Shown in pieces: positions 8,882 through 18,390 of a DNA stretch of 64,000 nt. The DNA is from an uncultured Acetatifactor sp. (GTDB lineage Bacteria; Bacillota; Clostridia; Lachnospirales; Lachnospiraceae). How positions within the stretch are numbered: the first letter of the stretch is position 1; each line of letters starts with the position of its first letter. The stretch lies in contig CAJUCE010000011.1 of NCBI GenBank assembly GCA_910584865.1, positions 1 to 64,000 of the forward strand. The letters are read 5' to 3'. The notes beneath the pieces were generated by a model. The model did not search any database, was not told the DNA's origin, and saw nothing but the letters and a program-made list of their open reading frames with translations. A program made the translations under genes and the position numbers.

Positions 8882-11146
8882 TTATTCCTGATTCCCAAAA
8901 TAGTTCTCCGGCTTATTGCTCCTGATAAAGACACCCACATCTTCTATCCTCTCCGTTACCGGCATATCCGGCAGGGCCGCCAGAATATCATTCTTATACC
9001 GCCCGCTGGCTCTGCAGTCCAGGATAGAAAACACACAGGTATCTGTCTCCCTGCGTATGCCTCGTCCAATCCACTGGCGCAGCTTCATCAGCATCTCCGG
9101 CACAATGACTTCTGCCAGATACTCATGGAAATCCTCATGGAAAGACTTCTCATACTCCAATACCGGATCCGGCACAGGAAAAGGCAGCTTCACCACTATA
9201 AGAGACGAAAGGATATCCCCGGCCAGGTCGATTCCCTCCCCGGCACTGTCGCTGGCAAGCAGCACTCCGTTCCCGCTCCTGCGGAACTTCCGGATAGCCT
9301 CCAGCCTCCCCTTTCCCATAGAAAACAGCGGAAAATCTTTTATCCTCTCTGCAAGCTCCTGATACACCATCTCCATCATCCGGTAGGATGTGAACAGTGC
9401 CAGCGTATGCCCGTGGCTCTGCCGGATCAGTTCCTCCAGCCTGTCCCCCACCGCCTTCCGGTAAGCTGTTTTCCTAACATTGGGAAACGGCATATCTTCT
9501 GGCAGGTATAGTAAGGCATGGTTCCAGTAGTCAAAGGGCGATGCCTTGCTCACGGTCAGAATCTGTTTCCGGTTCAGCAGGTCAATCCCTGTCTGGTGCA
9601 TGTAGCGGCTGAAATCACCGCCTACGGACAGGGTGGCCGAAGTCAGGAGATACGGTCTCCCGCTGCTCCATAAGTCCTCATGGAGCAGGAAGTCAAGGTG
9701 CTTCGGCAGAATGCAGAGCCTGCAGGCCGTCACCCCTGTATATTCCAGCCAGCAGATAAAATCCTCATAGTCACAAAGTACCGCCAGTTTCTCCTGCTTC
9801 TGTTCCAGTCTGCCGGAAATATGCTTATATGCCGTATTCTTTCGGTCTGCGGTATAGAAAAGCACTGACAGGCTCTTTACCACAGCTGACAGTGCTTTCA
9901 GGGATAACAGGACTGACGGTGTGAATATGACTTCCCTGCTGTTGTTGTCATACCGCGCCCCTGCATATTTTTTCAGGTTTTCAAACAGGGCTGTGTTCAG
10001 TTCCAGCATTTCCCCACACAGAGAAAGCGCCCCTCTCTTTTCCGGTCTGCCTGCCACCGCCCTGATGATGCTGGCCGCCACACGCTCCAGCTCCACATTT
10101 TCAAAGCTGGCCCCGTACATCTGTCTGGCAGCCTCCGGAAGTTTATGGGCTTCGTCAAAGATTAAGATGCCATGTTCCGGGAGCAGACGGTTTCTTCCGC
10201 CTTTCCTGCTCAGGATATCTGCCAGTACAAGGTTGTGGTTGGCAATCTGGAAATCCGCCTTCCCCTGGCTGGACTTTCTGAGGAAAGTGCGGTAACGGCA
10301 TACACTGGAAAATTCGCAGGTGTTTTTGCAGTTCTCCACACAGATCCGCTCTTTTACATAGTCTGTAAGGGGCTGGCCGTCCAGGTCAAGGGATGCGGCT
10401 CCCACGAAGAGAGCCTTTAAAATCTCAATCAGCTTTTTATCCTCCGGCCGGTTATTATGGCTGACTGAGGATAAATAAGTCTTTACCCTGCTGTCACAGG
10501 CATAGTGGTTCTTTCCCTTGCGTACCGCAAAGGTCAAAGGTTCCTCAATGATGCGGTGTTCCAGAAGAATCCCGGAAATCTGGGGGATGTACTCTTCCGT
10601 CAATGCTTTCTGCAGGGCAATGGTGGAGGTTGAGATAACCACCGGCTGCCCTTCTCCATGAAACAGGCGGTAGATGACCGCCGCCATGAGATATGCATGG
10701 GTCTTCCCTGTTCCTACCTCAGCCTCACATAATGCCACCTTTTCTTTCTCCATGGCTTCCAGCATGGCAAGGGAAAGAGAAAGCTGGTTCTCTCTCAATA
10801 CCAGTCCGTACTCCGGCAGGATGTCGTAGAAAATATGGGCGAGCAATTCGCCCGCTCCCGGATTGCCATCCTGCATAAATGCTGTCCCGTCCTCTGACTG
10901 CGCCGCCATTTTCTCTATGGCTCTCCGATATCCTGCCTCATTCAGTGGCGTGGGCCTTGAAAACAGCCTCTTTGCCTTTAAAGTATGTAAATCCACCATG
11001 CGGTAGCTGTATGCCTTTCCTGTAAAGTGTTCCAGTAATACACAGCTTTTTGTGGTCAACACAATTCTTTCATCCGTCCGGAAGATCCCTGCCTCATGTA
11101 TCCTGTTCCGTATGTCCGCTGTGCAGACAGTCCATTCCTCACTCAA
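8882..11146 (-). CDS. XPD/DinG-family DNA helicase
   Basis: A 754-residue superfamily 2 helicase. Walker A is EAEVGTGKTHA (~residue 145), motif II is IFDEAHKLPE (~330), followed by LLTSATLS, then SAGEGIDL and the arginine-finger motif QWIGRGIRRETD near the C-terminus. Four Cys in CVENCKNTCEFSSVC (~270-284) match the iron-sulphur cluster insert of XPD/DinG enzymes. These unwind DNA 5' to 3' and can remove R-loops or displaced strands. The start is TTG at 11146 behind GGAGG. In a conjugative element it may help process transferred single strands; that role is inference. Confidence 0.88.
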   Translation of the reverse strand: MSEEWTVCTADIRNRIHEAGIFRTDERIVLTTKSCVLLEHFTGKAYSYRMVDLHTLKAKRLFSRPTPLNEAGYRRAIEKMAAQSEDGTAFMQDGNPGAGELLAHIFYDILPEYGLVLRENQLSLSLAMLEAMEKEKVALCEAEVGTGKTHAYLMAAVIYRLFHGEGQPVVISTSTIALQKALTEEYIPQISGILLEHRIIEEPLTFAVRKGKNHYACDSRVKTYLSSVSHNNRPEDKKLIEILKALFVGAASLDLDGQPLTDYVKERICVENCKNTCEFSSVCRYRTFLRKSSQGKADFQIANHNLVLADILSRKGGRNRLLPEHGILIFDEAHKLPEAARQMYGASFENVELERVAASIIRAVAGRPEKRGALSLCGEMLELNTALFENLKKYAGARYDNNSREVIFTPSVLLSLKALSAVVKSLSVLFYTADRKNTAYKHISGRLEQKQEKLAVLCDYEDFICWLEYTGVTACRLCILPKHLDFLLHEDLWSSGRPYLLTSATLSVGGDFSRYMHQTGIDLLNRKQILTVSKASPFDYWNHALLYLPEDMPFPNVRKTAYRKAVGDRLEELIRQSHGHTLALFTSYRMMEMVYQELAERIKDFPLFSMGKGRLEAIRKFRRSGNGVLLASDSAGEGIDLAGDILSSLIVVKLPFPVPDPVLEYEKSFHEDFHEYLAEVIVPEMLMKLRQWIGRGIRRETDTCVFSILDCRASGRYKNDILAALPDMPVTERIEDVGVFIRSNKPENYFGNQE

Positions 11147-11159
11147 TTTTTAAGCCTCC

Positions 11160-11770
11160 TCTGAATCCTAAAGGAGCGATACATGCATACGGCGGAAAAC
11201 GGCAAAGGTTGGTTATCTGTTGACAAAGGGGCCGGTTCCGCCGCATGGTATCTATCGCTCCGATAGAAGTGTGCAGGGAATGAAGATTTTCTAAAGCCGG
11301 AAAAATCCCGGCTCAAGAAAATCTAAATCATTCCCTCAGCATTCGGGAACGCTATGTGCAGCGTTCTCCAGTATGCTTGTTATGGTTGTAGGTGTGGCTG
11401 ACGTTCCGCTGGTATAGGAATGTATCTAACATCCTACGGACACCATAAAAGCCGCCCCCTGTTCTTTCTCAAACAGGGGTGATGCGTTCTCCCATTTTTC
11501 AGGGCTGCCGTTTTTCGGCAGAAGTACCATGATAAGTGACAGGGGTCATCGCAATCCGCCCCACCACGGGGCGTCACCGCCACGGACTGGATCGCTCGGA
11601 GTATGCTTAAGATAAAATCCCTGGCATATCGTCTTGGCGCGTCCCGGCTTGTCGCTTCCGGTCTCCCGGCCTGTCAACGTGTATCCACCACACCCGTATG
11701 AAGTTTTCAATGTGCGGGTGAAAGGATGCTCAAAAAATTCCTTTCACCCAACGTGAAAAAACAGGGGGGA
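11160..11770. ncRNA. Hairpin-dense non-coding region, candidate structured RNA or transfer/replication origin
   Basis: About 600 bases with no supported ORF but many exact inverted repeats: GGAGCGATA/TATCGCTCC (11173-11181, 11253-11261) enclosing CGGCGG/CCGCCG; a nested hairpin at 11276-11335; GAACGCT/AGCGTTC (11347-11366); CCCCTGTT/AACAGGGG (11456-11479); CTGCCG/CGGCAG (11505-11521); CGCCCC/GGGGCG (11557-11573); and GGGTGAAAGGA/TCCTTTCACCC (11716-11749). No promoter or T-tract fixes a transcribed strand. It lies between the DinG-like helicase and the sigma-like regulator. It could be a large ornate RNA, an origin, or a long structured leader of the helicase gene. Confidence 0.5.
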
Positions 11771-11777
11771 TGACGAG

Positions 11778-12269
11778 TCACTGCCCATAAATTTTTTTCA
11801 GTTTTTTCTCTGCCCACATCAGGCTGTCCCAGACTGCCCGCTGATGGACGCCTTCCAGTTTTGCAATCTGCCTTGTGGAAAGCCCTTTAAAAAAGTGGAG
11901 CATGAACCGCCTCTTCTGCACGGCAGTCAGCTTTCCGCTCTCCAGCAGGCGCCTGGCCGCCGCAAGCGCTTTCCGCCCTTCGTCCTCCTGGTCCGGTTCC
12001 TCATCGACTGCAGGAGCAGAATCGGCAACGGTGTCCTCCATTCCGTTCATGCTCACGTCCAGATGGCTGACCCGGTATTCCTGTCTGTCCTGCCTGTAAT
12101 AAATGTCATCTGACAGGGCTTTCAGCTCCATAAAGTCGGCCTCCGTCTTATCCGGATTGTCCCGCAGGTAGTCCTCCAGCGTCACCTCCACGATGCCGTC
12201 CGCAAATTTATAGACAATGCCCTGGCTGAACTTGTTCAGGGCATAATCGCTGTCCTTGTAATTCCTCAT
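11778..12269 (-). CDS. Sigma-70 region 4-like regulator
   Basis: A 163-residue protein. The N-terminus MRNYKDSDYALNKFS leads to an acidic linker (DEEPDQEDEG). The C-terminus has a helix-turn-helix of the sigma region 4 kind: LTAVQKRRFMLHFFKGLSTR, then QIAKLEGVHQRAVWDSL. Proteins like this occur in Clostridia conjugative elements, where they may act as element-specific sigma or activator proteins. The ATG at 12269 follows GGAGGAAAGGAC and is preferred over the longer open frame, which would run through the upstream terminator. It is not the missing SigK piece: the helix-turn-helix differs and its C-terminus is complete. Confidence 0.75.
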   Translation of the reverse strand: MRNYKDSDYALNKFSQGIVYKFADGIVEVTLEDYLRDNPDKTEADFMELKALSDDIYYRQDRQEYRVSHLDVSMNGMEDTVADSAPAVDEEPDQEDEGRKALAAARRLLESGKLTAVQKRRFMLHFFKGLSTRQIAKLEGVHQRAVWDSLMWAEKKLKKIYGQ

Positions 12270-12350
12270 TGTCCTTTCCTCCGGTTTTGAATTTTCAGGT
12301 TCAAGACCGGAGGGCGGGCTGCGGCACCGCATTTTCCGACAATTATCGAC

Positions 12351-12386
12351 AAAAGGCGGCCGCATGAATCCCGCGGCCGCCTTTTT
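12351..12386. terminator. Strong bidirectional terminator
   Basis: AAAAGGCGGCCGC (12351-12363) and GCGGCCGCCTTTTT (12373-12386) form a perfect GC-rich stem with a nine-base loop. A-rich and T-rich flanks allow termination in either direction. It separates the sigma-like regulator from the quorum-sensing cassette. Confidence 0.8.
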
Positions 12387-12849
12387 GAGTGATAGGCAGG
12401 TGATTATCCTGTTGTCAGGTGGAAGATTTAATTGTATAAAAAGAAAACAGGCCGCAGCCCATTGCTTATAAAAGGCTGTGACCTGTTTATCGCTTTTTTC
12501 TGTCTTGTTGCTGGCCAAATGGATGGCAGGGTATCTGATTGTCGGAACTTTAATGGGACTATCCCCCTCCCCCTGGGGATTTCCCCCTTTTCCTGGGGAA
12601 TCTATCTGTCAATCCAATTTAAAGCCGTTACACCCCACTTTTTACAAAATCAAATATATTACACCACTGTGCAGCTCTTTGCACTATACTACAACACAAT
12701 TATCCATGAATACCGGGTACCGCGCTTTTGATGCGCGTTCATCCTATAATTGATTTTTCTTGTCGATCTGATAAAAATTTTTGCATATACCCTGTGTTCT
12801 TCCCAATGATGGGACATCATAAGAATCGCCTTATATCATCGCTTTTTCT
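12387..12849. other. Intergenic boundary between element core and quorum-sensing cassette
   Basis: No gene is supported here. On the minus strand there is a run of four G tracts at ~12562-12597, beside a TTGACA (12607-12612) that lacks a matching -10. A small hairpin, CGCGC/GCGCG, lies at ~12720-12737. The right part is AT-rich and follows the end of the ABC operon; no clear terminator is visible. Confidence 0.35.
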
Positions 12850-14982
12850 TTATTTTTGATATTCCACCATTTCTCCTGTCTCCATATCCGGCACGAATAT
12901 GGACCCATAGGACGAAAACGGATAAACAACCGCAGATTTTTTCGTTCCTATTTCCTTTGGACTGCCTCCTCCAGACTCTAACTCATAAATTACGGATTCC
13001 CTCTTGGGGACAAAAAAGAGGTTATCCCCGTCTGAATAAAAAACTAGCGGTTCCTCCCGGATTAAAATTTCTTTATCCTGCGTACTGAAGCAAAACGCCG
13101 TGAGCGCTGCACCATGCTCCCTGTCTGTATATAAAACTCCATCTCCTTCCAGCAGGAATTTTCCCGCCACAATATCGCAGACGGTCTCCTCCCGTTCTTC
13201 TTCCAAAGAAAACTTTCGCAACCTTGACATATCATCCAGAAAGAAAAAGTTATATCCATCATAGGCCACATTTCCGCTGTTATAGGAAAAAAGCGTTTTT
13301 CTGCCTCCGCTTAAAGCATTGACCTCGCTGACCTCGTCTGACGATATAAAATAAATCATGTCCTCCTTTACCACAAATGCCACAATGTCGCTGTAAAACG
13401 GGGCATCCTGCCCAATCCGAGACAGCCCCAATGCGGAAGTTCGCTCCTGGTTGGCATTGTCCTGAAAAATAGTATGGCTTTCAAAGGTGTCCAAATCCAC
13501 ACATATAATAGAAATGGTATCATACAGCTTTGAAAAATATCTGTTCTTATTGTCAAAGCTGCGCTCCATGTAATAAATATCGTTTCCCTCTCCATAAAAG
13601 CAGGAAGAAACTTCTTTATTTCCACGGAACACATCCCTGACCAGAGGGAAAATATTACCGCTCTCTTTCTCCCTGACAGCTATATAGGAACCTCCCCCTG
13701 CAACATAGTCCACATAAACAAGATAGTCGCTGCTCTCGTAATAATACCTGTTATCCAGGTTATAAAGAACCTCTGGCGCTTCCTGCGAAGCCACCCTGCC
13801 AGAACATCCGCCAAGACATACCATGCAGAATACCACGCCAATGAGTCCCCCTGCCTTATATCCTCCCGTCTTTTTTCTCCAGTGGTTTGTATATGCCCTT
13901 AAGATAAAATCCGCCATCAGCATCCCCAGAAGAAAATTGACAACAACAAGAATCGCTTTTATATGCGCCGGCACTTGAATAAACTGATATACTTCCTGCC
14001 GGGTAATCTCATTATACTCAGATACCGTTCCCTGATAATATCCCGTTCCAATGAAAAAGCCCAATGGCCCCGGCAGATAATATTTCATATATTGCTTAGG
14101 GAGTCCATAATAGGGGAGCAGTACCAGGGCGAGCGTCGCCAACATGGAAACCGCATATTTCCGAAACACCACAATCGCCGCACTGACAGTCAGTCCCCAC
14201 AGCGCACACCCTGCCATACGAAACAGAAAAATACGGAGTGTTGTTTCCATCAGGCTCATACTGCCTGCATATCCGGAATAAAACTCCAAACTCTGGACAG
14301 GGTAATCCCCATTGGTGAACCCATACCCACACTGAAAAAACACCACTCGGATACAGAAGTCCAGCATACAAGACCCTAAACTTAATATGGTGACAAGCAG
14401 TATCTTTTCCTTTGCTGTCTTCCTTTCCCCATTTGCCGACATCCTGATAACGATATCCATCTCAGCGCTGCTCTCCCTACCAAAACACAGCAACGCAAAA
14501 ATCATAATTGCCAAAAGCAGCCCTATGTCAAGAGACTCCTCTGAAATCAGCGCATCCCAGGCATTTGTATCAAGCAGATATCTGTTTTCCGGATTTTCGC
14601 GGGCATAAAGATACTGTTTATACAAGACATCATACCCCTTTTGGCCTGCCATGAGTTGCTCCAACTCCCCAAGCTGGGAGCGGTATTCTTCTTCCGTCAG
14701 TTCTCCCAAAGAATATCTTTGGCAGATTGTCTGCAACAGGCTTTCCGCCCGGCTGAATTCCTCGTTTCTTTCAGAAAAAAAATCTGTCGTCTCCTCGTCC
14801 ACTTTTCCCACCACATAGGATAAGTACTGCTCATAAAAAGTCCTGTGCCGCTTGTTTTCAGCCAACCCTGAACCATGGGAAATGATAAGCCGAAAAATTT
14901 CCAACAGGACGAATGCCACAACGATCAGCAACCCCCCGGAATGGCACATCAGCTTTTTCCATTCATACCATCTGACACCCAT
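12850..14982 (-). CDS. ABC permease fused to a lipoprotein-like propeller domain
   Basis: A 710-residue protein. Residues ~1-385 look like an ABC-2 type permease: an N-terminal helix (GGLLIVVAFVLLEIF), a ~120-residue extracellular loop, then several hydrophobic helices. At ~380-395 a new hydrophobic stretch ends in CLGGC, a typical lipobox, followed by ~315 residues of propeller-like repeats (YLVYVDYVAG, NDIYYMERS, DMIYFISSD, GVLYTDRE). This reads as a permease joined in frame to a lipoprotein. The ATG at 14982 follows AAAGGAGGTAAGCGG, which overlaps the previous stop. A missed frameshift separating two genes is possible, but the frame is open throughout. Confidence 0.7.
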   Translation of the reverse strand: MGVRWYEWKKLMCHSGGLLIVVAFVLLEIFRLIISHGSGLAENKRHRTFYEQYLSYVVGKVDEETTDFFSERNEEFSRAESLLQTICQRYSLGELTEEEYRSQLGELEQLMAGQKGYDVLYKQYLYARENPENRYLLDTNAWDALISEESLDIGLLLAIMIFALLCFGRESSAEMDIVIRMSANGERKTAKEKILLVTILSLGSCMLDFCIRVVFFQCGYGFTNGDYPVQSLEFYSGYAGSMSLMETTLRIFLFRMAGCALWGLTVSAAIVVFRKYAVSMLATLALVLLPYYGLPKQYMKYYLPGPLGFFIGTGYYQGTVSEYNEITRQEVYQFIQVPAHIKAILVVVNFLLGMLMADFILRAYTNHWRKKTGGYKAGGLIGVVFCMVCLGGCSGRVASQEAPEVLYNLDNRYYYESSDYLVYVDYVAGGGSYIAVREKESGNIFPLVRDVFRGNKEVSSCFYGEGNDIYYMERSFDNKNRYFSKLYDTISIICVDLDTFESHTIFQDNANQERTSALGLSRIGQDAPFYSDIVAFVVKEDMIYFISSDEVSEVNALSGGRKTLFSYNSGNVAYDGYNFFFLDDMSRLRKFSLEEEREETVCDIVAGKFLLEGDGVLYTDREHGAALTAFCFSTQDKEILIREEPLVFYSDGDNLFFVPKRESVIYELESGGGSPKEIGTKKSAVVYPFSSYGSIFVPDMETGEMVEYQK

Positions 14983-14986
14983 CCGC

Positions 14987-16162
14987 TTACCTCCTTTTCC
15001 ATAACATCCACCCGGCATACACAAGCCCCAAGATTAAACATACTGCCACACCCCCTGCTATCATATACTTTGGAACTGGATATCCTGCCAGATTGCTGAA
15101 TTCAGAGCGCAGAATCAGATTCCTGCCGCTGATGAATGAAACTGGGTTCCAAAAATGACTACTATTATAGATGTGGTCATAGGCTGATATGCACACCATT
15201 ATGGAGACGAAGTTCAGCAGAAATGCTGCCATGATTCTCCTTGAAGCCAGCGAAAAGAACAGGAATATCATGCAGAACATACACATCCCTGTTATCCTGA
15301 ACACCGAAAGCAGCAGATATCCCTGCCCCATGGATAAGGTCAGTATCGTATCCTGAAAGCCTCTGATTGCATAAAGGGGGCTTGCTGCACTTTCTGTTCC
15401 ACCGAAAAATAAGGAAAACAGGAAGTAGTCCCAGATGGAAAACAGAACACCTGCCACCATAAGGAACAAAAAGGCCGAAAAAACCTTTGCCAGATAAGTC
15501 CTGCCCCGCCCGCTTTGGGAAGTCCTGATGATATATTTCATTTCCGTTTCTTCTTCCTTTACAAACACGGATGCACAGCCATAGACCATAAGCATCAGCA
15601 TGAGAATGGAGGAAAAATCATAGTAAAGCAGGCTCTGATACATTTCCGTATTATAGAAATCCTTTATTTCCCTGCCATAAAAAGCTCTTGCAACGCATAA
15701 GTTCTTCCTATATTCATACACATTGCCCCTTTCCTTATAAAAATCCATATTTTTCCTTGCTTCCGAAACAATCTCCGCCGCATACGACCTATAGGTATAG
15801 TCATACTCCATTTCCTCCAGAAAACATTTTCGGAAAAAAAGCTCGTCGCTATACACATTATAGGTATAGCTGTTTTCATCCTCTTTCGTGCTAGCCGTCT
15901 GACTTTGTACTGTTTCATAGATGGGTCTGTATATCTCCAACAGGCTGTTTATTTTTTCCACCGTGATTTCGCCGCCATACACTGGATAAAGCTCCTCATA
16001 TGCCTCCTTAAATTCTGCAAGATTGCTGCTGGAAAACAAGGATGATTCCTGGTATACACTGTATATCTTCAATGTATCCACCATAAGCAGAGCCAGAAAT
16101 ATCGAGACCATTATCGGCGTCAGAAAATGCTTTCGGAATTCGTAATAAACTAATCTTCGCAT
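14987..16162 (-). CDS. ABC-2 type transporter permease
   Basis: A 391-residue membrane protein: MRRLVYYEFRKHFLTP, then a first helix (IMVSIFLALLMVDTL), a ~130-residue polar loop, and five or more hydrophobic segments in the C-terminal half (SSILMLMLMVYGCASVF, AFLFLMVAGVLFSIWDYFLF, and others). This is the layout of ABC-2 permeases. Its start overlaps the ATPase gene by 13 bases and its stop overlaps the ribosome binding site of the next permease. The ATPase and two permeases probably form one exporter. Confidence 0.8.
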   Translation of the reverse strand: MRRLVYYEFRKHFLTPIMVSIFLALLMVDTLKIYSVYQESSLFSSSNLAEFKEAYEELYPVYGGEITVEKINSLLEIYRPIYETVQSQTASTKEDENSYTYNVYSDELFFRKCFLEEMEYDYTYRSYAAEIVSEARKNMDFYKERGNVYEYRKNLCVARAFYGREIKDFYNTEMYQSLLYYDFSSILMLMLMVYGCASVFVKEEETEMKYIIRTSQSGRGRTYLAKVFSAFLFLMVAGVLFSIWDYFLFSLFFGGTESAASPLYAIRGFQDTILTLSMGQGYLLLSVFRITGMCMFCMIFLFFSLASRRIMAAFLLNFVSIMVCISAYDHIYNSSHFWNPVSFISGRNLILRSEFSNLAGYPVPKYMIAGGVAVCLILGLVYAGWMLWKRR

Positions 16163-17028
16163 AAGTCTTCCCCTTTACAGCAGTATAGGAATACTTCATC
16201 CAGATTTGCCCCTGCGGGAACTGCGCTTTGATCCGGCTTTTCCTCAGCAATCATCCGGATATTCACTTTATCCCCCTCCCGCCTGATATTACTAATCAAA
16301 ACCCCCTCTGCCTCCAGGAATCTCTTTTCTTCCCGTGTAGTAACCTGCCACACCTTTCCCGCAAGCGTCCGTTCCAACTCCTCCACCCTGCCCTTGTGGA
16401 TGATTTCGCCATGATCCATGATGATGACCTGACTGGCAATGTATTCTACATCCGGAACAATATGGGTGACAAGGAGCACAATCCGATCTTCCGCAAACTC
16501 GGATATCAGATTCCGGAAACGGATGCGCTCCTGCGGATCCAGGCCCGCAGTAGGTTCATCCAGGATCAGCACTTCCGGACGGTTTACCATAGCCTGCGCA
16601 ATGCCCAGTCTCTGGCGCATACCGCCTGACAGGGCGCCGACTTTTTTCTTCCTGCTGCCCGACAGGTTTACTTTTTCAAGCAGCTCCCTGACACGCTCCT
16701 TCCCCTCTTTCGCAGGAACACCTTTTAGCGCGCACATATACTCCATAAATTCCTGCACGGAGAATTCTTTATAAAAACGGGGATATTGGGGCAGATATCC
16801 TATATTCCCATAAAACCGGCTGCCCATGCCCGCTGCGTTTTTCCCGTCCACAATAACCTTTCCTGAATCTGCTTTCAAAAGCCCCAGAAAAATATTGATT
16901 AGGGTAGTCTTTCCCGCACCGTTTTTCCCAAGGAGTCCATACACGCCGTTTTCCATGGTGATGGAGATGCCTTTCAATACTTCCTGCTTCCCATATTTTT
17001 TATGGATGTCCATCAGTTCTATCTTCAT
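16150..17028 (-). CDS. ABC transporter ATP-binding protein
   Basis: A 292-residue ABC ATPase with all key motifs: Walker A LLGKNGAGKTTL (~33-44), Q-loop in YLPQYPRFYKEF, signature LSGGMRQRLG (~135), Walker B VLILDEPTAGLDP and the switch His in LLVTHIV. The C-terminal ~70 residues resemble the accessory tail of exporter ATPases of the antibiotic or bacteriocin-immunity kind. GGAGAGG precedes the ATG. It is followed by two overlapping permease genes and preceded by two lipoprotein genes. The substrate is unknown; the Agr context suggests export of, or immunity to, a secreted peptide. Confidence 0.9.
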   Translation of the reverse strand: MKIELMDIHKKYGKQEVLKGISITMENGVYGLLGKNGAGKTTLINIFLGLLKADSGKVIVDGKNAAGMGSRFYGNIGYLPQYPRFYKEFSVQEFMEYMCALKGVPAKEGKERVRELLEKVNLSGSRKKKVGALSGGMRQRLGIAQAMVNRPEVLILDEPTAGLDPQERIRFRNLISEFAEDRIVLLVTHIVPDVEYIASQVIIMDHGEIIHKGRVEELERTLAGKVWQVTTREEKRFLEAEGVLISNIRREGDKVNIRMIAEEKPDQSAVPAGANLDEVFLYCCKGEDLCED

Positions 17029-17130
17029 GAATCCTCTCCAAATGCCAGTCTTCTTTCATTTCTTTCTTTAAATTTTCACAATAGATTCCCATACTTTCTT
17101 GCATGGCAAAGCGGCTTGATGCATAAAGTT

Positions 17131-18390
17131 TTACTGAAATGATACAATGCCCACTTTATACTGTTCATTTTCCCCATACGGGCGCTGAAACAATACTGCT
17201 GTCCGCTGGTCTTCCAGATAACAGATATGAGGTTCCCGGTAATCATCCGTGTTTGGAACCTCATATACTTTTGTGGATACCAGCTTTAATGTTTTGACAT
17301 CATACAATCGCAGCGTCCAGCCTACGTTGTCATTCCTTACCGCTGTGATGAAGCAGTTTCCTTTATCGGAACCCCATACATGGCTGCTCTCTATCTTTTC
17401 AGACAACTGTACCATCTGGGATGTATCCTGGATAGGATAGTAAATCCAAACCTGCCCGCTTGTCCTGTCATCCGGCAGTTCCTCGCTGAATATGGTATGC
17501 TCGGCAAAAACATTCATAATGTCAAATGTATTCTCCCTATGTACGGCCAAGCTGCTTCCATCTGTTTTTACGCTTCCGTAGCATACATACCCTTTATCAT
17601 TTTCAATACAGTTTCCCAGAAAGACGATCCTGCTGTCATTCTCTGTAAAAGCAACCTGATTCACCGAGCTCAGCCCGTCTATCCCGGCATATTCTTTTCC
17701 GTCCACCTGTAATACATCCACTTTCTCCAGGGTATTCACATCATACAGAGAGATTCCCTTGCCCTGCTCGCACACAGCAATCTGCCTGCCGTCCATGGAG
17801 GGCGCCGTTTGGTATATAAAATTCACATCTGCCCCTAATGCTGTCACATCTATGGTTTTCTGAAAGTTAAGGTCTGTATCATAATAGGCATATATGATGT
17901 GGTAACTGCCCGTAATCGCAGCCTCTCCTCCCCCATATTCCCCGGATATCACACTTTCGGTTGTGTCTGTCTGTGCCTCCTCACCTTCGGCAAAAGTTTC
18001 ATAGGCCAGGCAATATCCGCTGTCCATAATCCAGGTCTTAAAGTTTCCGTCCCCTCCATTTCCGTCCGGATATTCTGTCTCTGCAATCGCTTTCTGCCCG
18101 GTCAGTTCATACAGGTAGATTCTGTCTGCAAACAGCAGCATCCTGTCCCCTCCGGCATACTGTATTTCATCCAATCCCTGGAACTGGTTTAACCCACTTT
18201 GCATCGAAAGACTGGATTTTATGTCGTCCTCCTGGGTCGGAATCGATTCGCTGCCGCTTTCCTGCGCCATATCTATATCCACTCCTTCTATCCCTGCAAC
18301 CTTGTCAGCATCCTCGTTTGCGGAACAGCCTGTACAGAGCAGCAGACAGCAGGCCAAAATCATCATGTAACCTTTCTTTTTCATTATCAT
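17131..18390 (-). CDS. Lipoprotein with propeller-like repeats
   Basis: A 419-residue predicted lipoprotein. The signal is MIMKKKGYMMILACCLLLCTGC, with lipobox CTGC, followed by an acidic linker. The rest is repeats of short strands (MLLFADRIYLYELTG, GISLYDVNTLEKVD, TLRLYDVKTLKLV) that suggest a seven-bladed propeller. It overlaps the upstream lipoprotein gene by four bases and precedes the ABC ATPase by about 100 bases. It may be an extracytoplasmic partner of the exporter. Its repeats resemble those fused to the permease at 12850-14982. Confidence 0.7.
   Translation of the reverse strand: MIMKKKGYMMILACCLLLCTGCSANEDADKVAGIEGVDIDMAQESGSESIPTQEDDIKSSLSMQSGLNQFQGLDEIQYAGGDRMLLFADRIYLYELTGQKAIAETEYPDGNGGDGNFKTWIMDSGYCLAYETFAEGEEAQTDTTESVISGEYGGGEAAITGSYHIIYAYYDTDLNFQKTIDVTALGADVNFIYQTAPSMDGRQIAVCEQGKGISLYDVNTLEKVDVLQVDGKEYAGIDGLSSVNQVAFTENDSRIVFLGNCIENDKGYVCYGSVKTDGSSLAVHRENTFDIMNVFAEHTIFSEELPDDRTSGQVWIYYPIQDTSQMVQLSEKIESSHVWGSDKGNCFITAVRNDNVGWTLRLYDVKTLKLVSTKVYEVPNTDDYREPHICYLEDQRTAVLFQRPYGENEQYKVGIVSFQ

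Noticed and set aside
11778..12518. The sigma-like regulator as the missing 5' half of sigK
   Set aside because: It has its own complete C-terminus and a different helix-turn-helix, and the longer frame crosses a strong terminator.
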